Source: PALSA-612 sp963776375 (lineage in GTDB: Bacteria; Actinomycetota; Thermoleophilia; Gaiellales; Gaiellaceae). Taken from it: DNA of 64,000 nucleotides. The DNA lies in the NCBI GenBank assembly GCA_963776375.1, contig CAVZMF010000001.1, positions 496,001 through 560,000 on the forward strand, given 5' to 3'. This document shows, piece by piece, positions 26,792 through 37,000 of the stretch. Position 1 is the first letter of the stretch. Every line of letters begins with the position of its first letter. Under the pieces are notes generated by a model. The model saw nothing but the letters and a program-made list of their open reading frames with translations. It ran no database searches and was not told where the DNA came from. The position numbers were made by a program, and so were the translations under genes.

Positions 26792-27862
26792 TCACCGCCG
26801 CGCTCGTCCTCGTCGCCGCCACGATCGCCGTCGGGATCGCCGCCGCGTTCGCTCTCCGGCTGCTGCCGACCGTGCGGCTCCAGCTCGCCGGGCTCGCGCT
26901 GCTCGCGGTCGTCCTGCCGCTCGGAGCCGTGCTCGCCTCCGGCTGGGTGATGTTCCACATGCACGACGACGCCAAGATCCTGGCCGTCACCTCCGCCGCC
27001 GCCCTCTCGGCCGTTGTCGGGGCGCTTCTGCTCGCCCGTTGGATCCTCGGCCCGCTCGAGCGGCTCCGCGCGACCTCGGCGGAGCTGGCGGCAGGCGATC
27101 TCGCCGCCCGCGCCCCGGAGCAGGGCCCCCGCGAGCTCGCGCAAATGGGTGGGTCGTTCAACGCGATGGCGGAGTCGATCGAGCGGCTGTTCGAAGCCCG
27201 GCGCGAACTCGTCGCGTGGGCCAGCCACGACCTGCGCACGCCACTCGCCTCGATGCAAGCGATGCTCGAAGCGATCGACGACGGCCTCGCCGAACCCGAC
27301 GAGTACCTGCCCGCCCTGCACGAGCGGGTCCGCGCGCTCTCGACGCTCGTCGACGACCTGTTCGAGCTCGCGCGCATCGACGCCGGCATCCTCACCCTCC
27401 AGCTTCGAGAGGCCGCCGTCGACGACCTCGTCGAGTCGTGCGTCCGCGGCCTCGAGGCCGAGGCCCGCGCGAAGGGCGTCCGGCTGGAGACCCGACTCCG
27501 TCAGCCGCTGCCGCTCGTCCGCTGCGCACCCGACAAGGTCGAGCGCATCCTCTACAACCTGCTCACGAACGCGCTCGGGCACACGCCCTCCGACGGATCG
27601 ATCGCCGTCGTCGTCAGCTCCCGAGCCCCCGACGTGACCGTGGCGGTCGAGGACACCGGCGAGGGGCTCAGCGCCGAGGCCGGCGAGCGGATGTTCGAGC
27701 GCTTCTGGCGTGGAGAGTCGTCCCGCACCACGCCCGGGATCGGGTCTCGGGCTCGCCATCGCCCGCAGCCTCGTCGAAGCCCAGGGCGGGCGCATCTGGG
27801 CCGAGAACCGCGCCGAGGGCGGCGCCCGCGTCGCCTTCACGCTGCCCGCAGCCGCCCCCTAG
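26788..27862 (+). CDS. two-component sensor histidine kinase, one frameshift
   Basis: About 357 residues from GTG 26788, which overlaps the regulator stop (GTGA). Several N-terminal hydrophobic helices with almost no external loop are followed by HAMP (RWILGPLERLRATSAELAAG), HisKA (WASHDLRTPLASM) and the ATPase domain. One extra G near 27739 shifts the frame just before the G2 box; removing it gives GSGLGLAIARSLVEAQGG and a normal end. Sensing probably occurs within or at the membrane. Confidence 0.88.
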
Positions 27863-28061
27863 CGCTAAAGGGAGCAGCGACCGCCGCCCGGCTCCTGGCC
27901 GGATGGGTCGCCCCGACTGGCTTGTCCTTCCTCGGTGGCGGTCAATACGGACGCGCATTTAAGGAACTGTTCATCGGGGTGAAAGGGACCGTTCAGAGCT
28001 TGCTGGCAGGGTGGCTGTGCCCGGGGAATTCGCCTCGGACAGTCTGAAGGGGGTCGGACAG

Positions 28062-29208
28062 ATGAAGAAGTTTCGCTTCGGGGTGCTGCTGGCGTTGATC
28101 GTCGCCGGCTCCGCGCTGGCGGCAGGTAGCGCCTCTGCCGCATCGCGGGTGGTCGGGCAGCGTGTACGTCAACGACAACACGGCCGGCGTGAACACGATC
28201 GCCGGCGTTCGACCGCCACGCCGACGGGACGCTGACACCATGCCGGGTTCGCCGTTCGTGGCCGGCGGCGCCGGGACCGGGCATGGCATCGGCTCGCAAG
28301 GCGCGCTGCAACTGTCGAGCGACGGCCGCTACCTGCTCGCCGTCGACGCGGGCAGCAACCAGATCTCGGTGCTGCGGATCAAGCCGCACGGCGCGCTTCA
28401 GCCGGCCGAGGGCGGCCCGGTCTCGTCGGGCGGGATCGAGCCGGTCAGCATCGCCGTCCACGGCGACCTGGTCTACGTCGCGAACGCCGGGACCGGCGGC
28501 AGCAACTACACCGGCTTCACGCTCAACGCCGGCGGCCACCTGCGGCCGCTCGCGCGACTCGACCGTTCCGTTGCCGGACGGCTCGCAGCCCGGCGACGTG
28601 CTGTTCAGCGGTGACGGCAGCCAATCTGGTCGGCGTCCGCGTCGCCACCTCGCTGATCGACAGCTTCTCCGTCGGCAACGACGGCCGGCTGACCGCCGCT
28701 CCCGGCTCGCCGTTCTCCGCGCAGGGGCCGGGCCCGTTCGGCAGCGAGTTCCGACCCACAAACCCGAGCCAGCTCTATCGTCTCGAACGCCCACGGCGGC
28801 GCCCGTCGCCGGCACCGTCTCCGCGTTCACCGTCGCCGGGGACGGCACCTGTCGTCGATCGGCGCATCGCCGTTCGCCGACAACCAGACCGCACCGTGCT
28901 GGGTCGAGATCAGCCATGACGGCCAGTACCTGTTCACCGTCAACACGGCCAGCAACAGCATCTCCCGCTACACGATCGACCGCGGACGGCGTCGCTCACA
29001 CTGATCGGCAGCACGCCGTTCAAGACCGCCGGCGCTCGGCGCGGAGGACGCGCGGCTCAGCCCCGACGGCCGACGCTCTGGGTCGTCGGCGCCGCCGCCA
29101 ACTCCGTCAGCGCCTTCACCGTCACCGGCGGCAACCTCACCGAACTCTCCACCTCACCGACAGCCACTCCCCGCAGGCGCAACACCCTTCGGCATCGTCG
29201 TCACCTAG
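28062..29208 (+). pseudogene. secreted lactonase-like beta-propeller protein, several frameshifts
   Basis: It starts at ATG 28062 with a clear signal peptide (KKFRFGVLLALIVAGSALAA). Pieces in all three frames then carry propeller repeats: LSSDGRYLLAVDAGSNQISV, ISHDGQYLFTVNTASNSISR, WVVGAAANSVSAFTV, and the typical ending ATPFGIVVT before the TAG at 29206. These match the 7-bladed lactonase/YVTN type. At least six frame changes are needed. It would be an extracellular protein of about 380 residues if intact. No operon partner is evident. Confidence 0.7.
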
Positions 29209-29423
29209 ACGACAACGCGAAGCGAGTGCGAGCTGAGGACAGCGCCGATCTCCAGCTCGCACCCGTCTTCACACAGAGCAAGCGACCACGGCTTCCTTGA
29301 TGGTTCGGCTCGACGCCTCCCGCCGCCTTGCCGTCCGGGTAGCCGACCGGTTCGCGGGCTGCAGAGTTAGGATGGTGTCCGGTTCACGGAGTGCCGGGAA
29401 GTCTGGTCGGCGGTTTCTTTGCC

Positions 29424-30633
29424 ATGAGCGAAATCGCCAACTTCGGAACCGTCATCCTTCTCGTCAGCGCGGGCTTTGGGCTGGCGCTGTTGTCGTCAAA
29501 GCTGACGGAGCGGCTGCCGATTCCGCCCCCGGCTGTCTTCTTGATCGCCGCAGCGGCAGCCTCGGACATCTGGCCGAGCCTGTACCACCACACGCCGATC
29601 CACACGGTCGAACGGGTCGCCGTCGTCGCGCTGATCGTGATCTTGTTCAACGGTGGCCTGGACATCGGCTGGCCCAGCTTCCGCGAGTCGGCCTTCCCGA
29701 TGGTTGCTCTCGGTGTCTTCGGCACGTTCATAACGGCAGGCGTCGTCATGCTCTTCGCCCACTTCGCTCTTGGCTTCGGCTGGACGCTGGCGGGGCATTG
29801 CGGGTGCCGCGCTCGCGCCGACTGATCCGGCGGTGATGTTCTCCGTGCTCGGCAACCACGAGATCGGCGGACGCTCGGGGACAACACTCGAAGGCGAGGC
29901 GGGGCTGAACGACCCCGCCGGGATCGCGCTGATGATCGGGATGATCGAACTGGCGACACACGCGGACGCGTCGGCAGCCGTCGTGGTGCGCGAGTTCGCA
30001 GTCGAGATGAGCGTCGGTCTCGCCTTGGGGCTGGTCGGCGGCTGGCTGCTCGCTGCAATCCTGCGCCGGATTCGCCTCCCGAGCGCTGCGCTTCATCCGC
30101 TCCTCGCCCTCGCACTGGCGGCTGCTCTCTACGGCGTCACCTCGCGCCTGCACGGATCGGGCTTTCTCGCCGTCTTCCTCGCGGGGCTCATCGTCGGTGG
30201 TGGCACGCCGCGACACGAGACCGCGATCACGAGCTTCACCGGCCCCCTCGCCAGCCTCGCGGAGATCGCCGTCTTCGTCGCCCTCGGCCTGACCGTGTCC
30301 CTGACTTCCTTCACTTGGCGAACATGGTTCGAGGGCGTCGTACTCGCCCTTGTGCTCGCCGTTGTCGCTCGACCCGTCACCGTCATCGTCACCCTTGCCG
30401 GAGCCCGGTTCTCTTGGGCTGAGCGGGCGTTCATGGCCTGGTGCGGACTCAAGGGAGCCGTACCGATTCTCCTGGCCGCGTTCGCCGTCCTCGAAAGCGT
30501 CGAGGGGGCGAAGCGCATCTATGGCGTCGTGTTCGTCGTTGTCCTGCTTTCCGTCATCTGTCAGGGGACACTTGTCGGCGCGGTTGCCCGCCGACTTGGC
30601 GTCCCTATCCGCGCCCGCCCGTCAGCGGCCTGA
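29424..30633 (+). CDS. CPA1-type cation/proton antiporter, one frameshift
   Basis: About 403 residues from ATG 29424 (a GTG at 29391 is possible). The core helices carry ALAPTDPAVMFSVLGN and the EGEAGLNDPAGIAL motif of CPA1 exchangers (NhaP/CvrA type), including the ND pair for ion binding. One extra G in the G-run near 29805 separates the first four helices from the rest. There is no long C-terminal regulatory domain. It exchanges Na+ or K+ for protons across the membrane. The convergent MarR gene lies 18 bases downstream. Confidence 0.85.
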
Positions 30634-30651
30634 CAGCTGCCCCGGCCTAGG

Positions 30652-31079
30652 TCACGGGCTTCTGTGCTCGATGGCGTCGAGTGCGTCGAGAAGCCGGTTT
30701 CGTTCGCCGCCGAGTTCTGTGATCGCCCCGTCGAGTCGTTTCTGCCCCTCGGCGGTCAGTTCGAGGTAGCGGACACGGGCGTCCCGTTTGGAGATGCTCC
30801 GTTCGATCAGGCCGAGGTCTTCGGCTCGTCGGGCGAGTTGGGTGACTGCGCTTTGGCGGCGGATCAACCCCGACAAAGCCGACTGATCGTTCGTTCCTGC
30901 TCGGGGGAGACCCGAATCAGGAGCAGAAGCTGGTATTGCTCGGCAGTGAGTCCGTGCTTTCGGGTGATCACTTCGGTCTCGGTCAGAAACTCGCGGAGCG
31001 CCGACCTGAGAGCAGCAGCCGCTTCGTACTCGCGTTCAGTCACTTCCGCCCCTTCCGGCGTTGAGTGAGAGATGTCCAT
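30652..31079 (-). CDS. MarR-family regulator, one frameshift
   Basis: About 142 residues from ATG 31079. The N-terminal dimerisation helix (YEAAAALRSALREFL), HTYQ-like AEQYQLLLLIRVSPE, recognition helix region (RRQSAVTQLARRAEDLGL) and wing (RSISKRDARVRYLELTAEG) are all present, but a single missing base near 30880 separates the two halves. It is divergent from the secreted repeat protein gene at 31212 across an unusually A+T-rich 132-base gap, its most likely operator region. Confidence 0.8.
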
Positions 31080-31211
31080 TCAGGTGAGCGCGTCGTTGCT
31101 GGCTTCCGAGTTGTCACTTTGCCTCACTGTTCGACTTTACATCATCATGTGTTTTATATCGTATCATGATGGGAATCAAGAGTTACTCATGGATCGACAG
31201 GAGGTTTGAGA

Positions 31212-32362
31212 ATGTTTCGACACCGCAAGCGTGCTTACTCGAAACCAGGTCTGTGGCTCGGCGGGTCGCTGGTGGCCCTGGTGGCAGTCGCCGTGGCTTT
31301 GCTCGTGCCGACGTTGGGGGCGGCACGGTCGCAGGCAGCACCCGTAAACAAGACCGAGCCGCAGATCTCCGGCGACGCTATTCAGGGTGAGACGCTGACC
31401 GCCACGACCGGCACCTGGCGAAACAACCCGACCAGCTTCGCCTTCCAGTGGCGTCGCTGCCCGCCGAATGGCGGACGCTTCGACGCTTCCAACTGCACCA
31501 CGATCTCGGGTGCGACGACGAGCAGCTACACGGTTCGAAGCGCAGACGTCGGCCGCACGATCCGTGTGCGCGTTACGGCCACGAATGCCGACGGGAGCGC
31601 GACCGTAGCCTCGAATGCCACCGATGTCGTGGCTTCTGCGTCGGCGCCGAAGAACACGACCTCGCCGACGATCACGGGCACACCGCAGGAGGGCAAGACG
31701 CTCGTCGGACATCGCGGTACCTGGAGTGGCAACGTGACCGACTACAACGACTTCTGGGTGCGCTGCGACAAGAACGGCGACAACTGCTCGAACATCAGCG
31801 GCGCCACCGACAAGAACGGCTACCTGCTGAAGTCGGTTGACGTCGGCAACACGATCCGGTTCAAGGTGCAGGCCACGAACAAGAACGGCAGCGCCTTCGC
31901 CTCATCGGTGCCGACCGCGATCATCGCTTCTGCCGTCGCGCCGCCGCCGCCCCGTCGGCAACCGGCTGCCCGACCGGCACCGGCACCGTCCAGGTGGCCG
32001 ACGTGAAGCCGCCAGCGCGGCTGTTGATCGATGCTCAGCAGTCGAGCCCGTCCGTGGTTCACCGTGGCTCGCAGCAGATCATCGTGCGCTACCACGTGTC
32101 GGCCTGCGGCGGACGCTCGGTACAGGGCGCCCTCGTCTACGTGACGGCCACGCCCTACAACCAGCTGTCGACCCCAGGCGAGCAGACAACCGGCTCGAAC
32201 GGCTTCGCAGAGCTCAGCTTCCACACCCTGTCCGGCTTCCCGGTCAGCCAAAAGCAGCAGCTGCTCGCGATGTTCGTCCGGGCACGCAAGTCAGGCGAGA
32301 ACCTGCTCGGAGGCATCTCCACACGCCGCCTGTTCTCCATCCCCGTCAGCCTGAACGGCTAA
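31212..32362 (+). CDS. secreted or anchored protein with two Ig-like repeats, one frameshift
   Basis: It starts at ATG 31212 with AGGAGG 7 bases upstream. A basic N-terminus and a hydrophobic helix (signal peptide or anchor) are followed by two repeats of about 90 residues that begin with P.I.G..Q.G.TL....GTW and end with S.DVG.TIR..V.ATN..GSA, a pattern seen in bacterial surface proteins. A C-run near 31950 shifts the frame; the rest is a further beta-rich domain (PPARLLIDAQQSSPSVVHRG) ending at 32362. It is probably cell-surface; the ligand is unknown. Confidence 0.75.
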
Positions 32363-32375
32363 CAGCATCGGCCAG

Positions 32376-32398
32376 GGGCCGCCCCCTCGGGGCGGCCC
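32376..32398 (+). terminator. hairpin terminator after the secreted repeat protein
   Basis: Perfect 10-bp stem (GGGCCGCCCC / GGGGCGGCCC) with a 3-base loop, 14 bases after the stop codon. The remaining 180 bases to the DUF2180 gene show no gene. Confidence 0.75.
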
Positions 32399-32577
32399 AC
32401 GACCCTTTCGCACGGCTAGTAACCCCGTGCGCATCGTCGGTGTGTGCTCGCTGTCTAGCCTGCCCAGCTTTGTCTTGTTGTCCAGCCGCAGGGCGTGAGA
32501 CGCATCCGGTACGTCTGGCAGAGCAAGGCTGTCGCCATTCCACGCAGGAGACAACGCGCCGAGGACAACCCGCGCTC

Positions 32578-32778
32578 TCATCGCATAGGAAGGCGAATCG
32601 AGCTGATCTCTGCCACACCGGCCGGCTCTCGCTGGTCTTGTCCATGCGAGCGTCGGCCGCCGACCCGGTATGCACGCGCCTCGACAAGGTGGTCGAGACA
32701 CAGGCCGACGCCGCAGTGCTGGCAGACCCCGACCGCTGCGACCTCGTCGTTGACCTTCGCGCACTCGAAGCAGATCAT
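32578..32778 (-). CDS. DUF2180 zinc-ribbon protein
   Basis: 66 residues from ATG 32778 with AGGAGG 6 bases upstream; the frame is open further up but the RBS fixes this start. Four cysteines in CFECAK and CQHC plus GLCLDHL form a small zinc-binding fold typical of DUF2180. Function unknown. It lies downstream of the TauE/SafE gene on the same strand. Confidence 0.7.
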   Translation of the reverse strand: MICFECAKVNDEVAAVGVCQHCGVGLCLDHLVEARAYRVGGRRSHGQDQREPAGVAEISSIRLPMR

Positions 32779-32898
32779 CCGATGCCTCCTCTCGCCGGCG
32801 ATCGTCAATCGCAGATCAACGATGAGGCATATGCGGCTGCGCATCATCCGCGCCGAGACGGATAGGCCCTGCGGGCAAACCCGTAGACCCGTCTGGTC

Positions 32899-33664
32899 TT
32901 ATGCGAGCGTCGTGGCGTTCTTGGCGACGAGAAAGACAGCGATCGCGAGCAGAAGCGATGCGAAGACTTGCCGCAGGCGGGTGTCTGGTACGTGCCCGTG
33001 CAGGCGGGTACCGACCAGGGCGCCGATGAGAGCGGCCGCGGTGAAGGCCGCGGCGAGTCCGATGTTGATGCCGCCGCTGACGAGGTGGGCTGCCAGTGCG
33101 GATGCGCTGGTCAGCGCGATCACGAGCAGTGACGTGCCGATTGCCAGGGTCATCGGAAGCCCGAGTGCTAGCGCGAGCGCTGGCACGATCACGAATCCGC
33201 CTCCGACCCCGAAGAACCCGGTGAGCAGCCCGGTCGCGGCGCCCGCGGCTGCGACGCGTGACCAATGCTGGAGTCTGCGTGTTCTCCGCGGGCGATCCTC
33301 GGTCGGGTCGTCTGCGAAGCATCCCGTAGGCGGCTGCGACCAGGAGTACTGCGAACGCGAGCAGGATCGTGTGCGAGCTGACGAGCCGGTTGAGTGCCGT
33401 TCCAGCCACGGACGTCGCAGCGCCTGCCGCGGCGAACGCGAGGCCGACTCGCCAGCGCACCCGCCCGGCGCGCGCGGCGGCGAGCGCTCCGACAAGCGCG
33501 GTAACGCCGACGATCAAAAGCGACTCGGTCGTCGCGCGTTTGACCGGCTCGCCGAGCACGTAGACGAGGATCGGTACGGCCAGAATCGAGCCGCCTCCGC
33601 CGACGAGGCCGAGCAGTACCCCGATTGCGAGCCCGAACGGCAGCGCCAGCAGCGCGTCGCGCAT
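32899..33664 (-). CDS. TauE/SafE (TSUP) family anion exporter, one frameshift
   Basis: About 255 residues from ATG 33664. The two homologous halves each begin with the family's glycine motif: GLVGGGGSILAVPIL and GFFGVGGGFVIVPAL. One extra base near 33300 separates them. TSUP proteins move sulfite, sulfonates or other organic anions; the substrate is not decided by sequence. A 12-codon open frame with a strong RBS ends one base before the start. It lies downstream of the MMPL gene in a thiol/sulfur-flavoured cluster. Confidence 0.82.
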
Positions 33665-33665
33665 G

Positions 33666-33704
33666 TCAGGCGTCGCGGTCAGACAGGTCGATCGAGGGTT
33701 CCAT
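33666..33704 (-). CDS. possible 12-residue leader peptide before the exporter
   Basis: ATG 33704 is preceded by AAAGGAGGGCGGAGG and reads MEPSIDLSDRDA, stopping with TGA one base before the TSUP ATG. The RBS is far stronger than anything directly before the TSUP start, so coupling by termination-reinitiation is possible. Alternatively, a one-base error split the true N-terminus of the exporter. Confidence 0.35.
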   Translation of the reverse strand: MEPSIDLSDRDA

Positions 33705-33844
33705 CCTCCGCCCTCCTTTCACTCCTCGCCCGACCTGCTCCGCGGCATCGCCTCCGAGGTCGGCAGTTGATGAAGGCGCTGTCATTGCAAGGCTCGCTCT
33801 CGACGCCTCGCGTCTGGGCTCGTCGTCGAAGCCCAGTACCGGTC

Positions 33845-36217
33845 TCAGGAGTGTCCGAAGCGGACGTTGGGGAGGATGCGGTCGAGCCAGCGGGGCTTCG
33901 CCCAGGCGTAGTGGCCGAAGACGCGGAGCAGGGTCGGGATCAGGACGAGCCGGACGAGCATGGCGTCGAGTAGGACGGCGATGCCGAGGATGACGCCCAT
34001 CTCCTTGGGCGGGAGCGGGCCGGAGAGCGCGAAGGTGAAGAAGACGGCGACCATGACGGCGGCGGCGGCGAAGATCACCCGGCCGGAGTGGGCGAGCCCG
34101 CCGATCATGGCTTCGCGCGGGTCGCCGGTGCGGTCGTAGTGCTCTTTCGCGGAGGAGAGCAGGAAGACGGTGTAGTCCATCGAGATCGCGAAGATCATCG
34201 CGAAGAAGAAGACGGGGCCCCAGGCGTCGAGGAATCCCTGCGACTCGAAGCCGAGCAGGCCGGAGCCGTGGCCGTTCTGGAAGATCAGCCGGGCGATGCC
34301 GAAGGCGGCGCCGGTGGCGAGCAGGTTCGTGAGCACGCCGAGCGCGGCGATCAGCGGCGCCTGCAGGGCGACGAGTAGGAGCAGGAAGCCGAGGGCGAGC
34401 ACGACGCCGATCACGAGCGGTGTCTTGGCGGAGAGCGCCTGTTCGAGGTCGTGGTTCTCGGCCACTGCTCCGCCCACGAGCGCCCCGGCCGGCAGCGTCG
34501 AGCGGAGCCGGTCGATCGTGTGTCCGACGGCGGTGCTGGACGGGTCGGCGTTCGGGACGGCCTGGACGAGAGCGAGGCCGCTGCCGCCCGGCGGGCCGGT
34601 GAGACGGAGGCGATGCCGGGATCGCGCCGGGCGATCCTGGCCACCGCGGCGGCGTTCGCCTGCGGGGTGACGATCTGGAGTGCTCCGGGGGCGCCGACGC
34701 CGAACGCCTGCTGCACCTGCGTGTAGCCGACCCGGGAGGAGTCGTTCGTGGGGACGACCTTGATCGAGGGCATGCCGGTCTTCAGCCCGAAGACGGGCAG
34801 CGCGAGCAGGACGAGCACGATCGTGGCGGCAGGGCCGAACACGGAGCGGGTGGCGCCAGAGCAGCGCGCCCCAGCGGGCGAAGCGCGCCGATCGGTGCTC
34901 GCCGGAGTGAACCCAGCGAAGCGACAGCGAGTCGACCTTGGGGCCGAGCTTGGCGAGCACGACCGGCAACAGCGTCAAGGTCGCCGCCAGCACGAAGATG
35001 ACGCTGATCATGATCCCGAGCGCCATCGAGCGGAACGCCGGGCTGGGCACGAGCATCACGGCCGAGAGCGAGATCAGGACGGTGACGCCCGAGAACAGGA
35101 CGGCCTTGCCGGCCGTGTCCATCGTCACCGCGACCGCGTCACGCGCGTCGAGACTGGAGCCGAAGAAGGCGCCGCGGAAGCGGTGGACGAGGAAGAGCGC
35201 GTAGTCGATGCCGAGCGCGAGCGCGAACATGAGCGCGAAGTTCATCGCCCAGATCGAGATCTCGAACCCGTGCGTCAGCAACGCCAGCAAGCCCGCGGAG
35301 GCGACCAGCCCGAGGATCGTCAGCAACAGCGGGAGCCCGGCGGCGACGAGCGACCCGAAGGCCAGCACGAGGATGATCATCGTCACCGGCCACGAGAACA
35401 GCTCCGACTTCATCATCGCCGTGCGGTTCGCGGTGTTGAAGTCGCTCCACATGCCGGAGGCGCCGGTCAAGGACACGGTGGTGCCGCCGGTGCCGAGCGC
35501 GCGCAGCTTGCCCTTCAGCGAGTCGGCGGCGGCGACCATCGCCGTCGGATCGCCGCCTGCACCGGCAGTGACGATCGCCGTGTGGCGATCAGCCGAGACC
35601 GTCGCGCCCGCCCGCGGCACCGACACGGAGGCGACGTGTCGGTTCGTCCGCAGCGTCCGCTCGACCGCAGCGACCGTCGAGCGGAAACCCGCGTCGCCGA
35701 CCGTCTGCGTCGGCGAGTGCACGACGACCATCAGCGCCGAACTGGACAGACCGGCGAAGTTCTTCTGGATCAGGGTTCTCGCCTGCACCGACTGGGAGCC
35801 GTTCGCCTGCCAACCGGCGCCCGACAGCGCCGACTCGACCCTCGGCGCGAAGAAGCCGAACCCGATCGCGATCACGATCCACGCGATCGCGACGGCACGC
35901 CCGTGGTCGACCGTCCAGCGACCCAACCGGCCGATCGGTCCGACCGCTTCCGGATGCTCGCGGACAGGCGGGGCAGCGGGACGGGCGGTCGCGACGGCGC
36001 TCACGAACTGCACCGCCGATCGATCCCGAAGAAGCGCTCGAGCACAACCGAGGCAGGACAGCGCCCCGACGACGACATACAGCCACTGGCTGATGCCGAC
36101 GAACGCGGTCAGGAGCAGGAACCAGGGCGTGACGATCGCAGCCAGCAGAATGCTCACGAGCGTGATCGAGCCGGCGAGCGCGAACAACACCCGCTCAAGC
36201 GGCCAGCGCCGGGACAT
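33845..36217 (-). CDS. DUF2892-MMPL fusion transporter, two compensating frameshifts
   Basis: About 790 residues from ATG 36217. Residues 1-65 (RRWPLERVLFALAGSITL..., then LLLTAFVGISQWLYVV) match DUF2892, the small two-helix domain found in YgaP-type rhodaneses. The rest is an MMPL/RND transporter with two six-helix halves (ALGIDYALFLVHRFRG in the first, ISMDYTVFLLSSAKEHY in the second) and periplasmic porter domains. About 85 residues (34580-34843) are out of frame, flanked by one insertion and one deletion, so sequence error is likely. The start touches the ArsR stop (TGATG), so they form an operon. The substrate may be a thiol, lipid or drug. Confidence 0.82.
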   Translation of the reverse strand: MSRRWPLERVLFALAGSITLVSILLAAIVTPWFLLLTAFVGISQWLYVVVGALSCLGCARALLRDRSAVQFVSAVATARPAAPPVREHPEAVGPIGRLGRWTVDHGRAVAIAWIVIAIGFGFFAPRVESALSGAGWQANGSQSVQARTLIQKNFAGLSSSALMVVVHSPTQTVGDAGFRSTVAAVERTLRTNRHVASVSVPRAGATVSADRHTAIVTAGAGGDPTAMVAAADSLKGKLRALGTGGTTVSLTGASGMWSDFNTANRTAMMKSELFSWPVTMIILVLAFGSLVAAGLPLLLTILGLVASAGLLALLTHGFEISIWAMNFALMFALALGIDYALFLVHRFRGAFFGSSLDARDAVAVTMDTAGKAVLFSGVTVLISLSAVMLVPSPAFRSMALGIMISVIFVLAATLTLLPVVLAKLGPKVDSLSLRWVHSGEHRSARFARWGALLWRHPLRVRPCRHDRARPARAARLRAEDRHALDQGRPHERLLPGRLHAGAAGVRRRRPRSTPDRHPAGERRRGGQDRPARSRHRLRLTGPPGGSGLALVQAVPNADPSSTAVGHTIDRLRSTLPAGALVGGAVAENHDLEQALSAKTPLVIGVVLALGFLLLLVALQAPLIAALGVLTNLLATGAAFGIARLIFQNGHGSGLLGFESQGFLDAWGPVFFFAMIFAISMDYTVFLLSSAKEHYDRTGDPREAMIGGLAHSGRVIFAAAAVMVAVFFTFALSGPLPPKEMGVILGIAVLLDAMLVRLVLIPTLLRVFGHYAWAKPRWLDRILPNVRFGHS

Positions 36218-36555
36218 CAGCGCACCTCCCCGACCAGCTCGCTCAGCGACGCGAGCTGCTCCTGGATCGAGCCGCAGACGTCCTCGCAGAGCTTGAACAC
36301 CCCTTCGTCCGCAATCCGGTAATAGACCCGATTGCCGTCCTTGCGCCGGCCAACGATGCCTGCCTCGGCCAGCAGCGCCAGGTGCTTGGAGACGTTCTGC
36401 TGCGAAGCCCCGATCGCCTCGCTCAGCTCGTTGACGGTTGCCTCACCGTCGCGAAGCCGGTCGAGCAGCTTGATCCGCATCGGCTCGCCGATCGCCCGGA
36501 AACGGCGGGCGATCAACTCCACAAGCTCATCCGGAACAGGGTGGGGAAGCGACAT
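36217..36555 (-). CDS. ArsR-family repressor
   Basis: 112 residues from ATG 36555 (an ATG 6 codons upstream is possible). The winged helix is clear: ATVNELSEAIGASQQNVSKHLALL, then GIVGRRKDGNRVYYRI. Near the C-terminus Cys90 and Cys94 (FKLCEDVC) could sense thiols, persulfide or metal; there is no CxC metal site in the recognition helix. It shares a stop/start with the MMPL gene and is divergent from thioredoxin, with repeated AGTTG units in the gap, so it probably represses both directions. Confidence 0.85.
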   Translation of the reverse strand: MSLPHPVPDELVELIARRFRAIGEPMRIKLLDRLRDGEATVNELSEAIGASQQNVSKHLALLAEAGIVGRRKDGNRVYYRIADEGVFKLCEDVCGSIQEQLASLSELVGEVR

Positions 36556-36579
36556 CCGAAAGCATCTCCTCATGGAATA

Positions 36580-36603
36580 AGTTGAACAGTTGTATAGTTG
36601 TAT
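36580..36603. promoter_or_regulatory. three tandem 8-bp AGTTG repeats (candidate ArsR operator)
   Basis: AGTTGAAC, AGTTGTAT and AGTTGTAT follow one another without gaps, in an A+T-rich island between the divergent ArsR and thioredoxin genes. Promoters for both must lie here. Tandem direct repeats are unusual for an ArsR dimer, which normally binds inverted repeats, so binding remains to be shown. Confidence 0.45.
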
Positions 36604-36640
36604 ATCATAGACAAGGCACCCGACCGCAAGGAGATGCGAA

Positions 36641-37000
36641 ATGGATGTGACGACGACCACCTTCGAGCGCGACGTGATCGAGCGCTCGCACGAGCTGCCG
36701 GTACTGGTCGATTTCTGGGCCGGCTGGTGCGGCCCCTGCCGGATGCTCGGCCCCGTACTCGAGCGCGAAGCAGAATCCCGCGAAGGCCGGTTCGTCCTCG
36801 CCAAGATCGACGTGGAAGCAAACCTGGAACTCGCGCTCCGCTACCAGATCCAGAGCATCCCAGCCGTGAAAGCATTCCGCGACGGCGAGGTCGTAGCCGA
36901 GTTCGTCGGCGCCCTGCCGCCCGCCGCCATCTCGCAGTTCCTCGACGAGCTGACCGGCCCTGCCGCCGAGCTCGAACCGCAACCGGCCGCGAGCCTCTAA
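36641..37000 (+). CDS. thioredoxin
   Basis: 119 residues from ATG 36641. The active site is WCGPC (residues 29-33) in FWAGWCGPCRMLGPVL, and the cis-Pro motif QSIPAVKAF follows. It is a cytoplasmic dithiol reductase of ordinary length with a short extra C-terminal tail. The stop overlaps the likely start of the OsmC-like gene (TAATG). Divergence from ArsR suggests stress-inducible expression. Confidence 0.9.
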   Translation: MDVTTTTFERDVIERSHELPVLVDFWAGWCGPCRMLGPVLEREAESREGRFVLAKIDVEANLELALRYQIQSIPAVKAFRDGEVVAEFVGALPPAAISQFLDELTGPAAELEPQPAASL

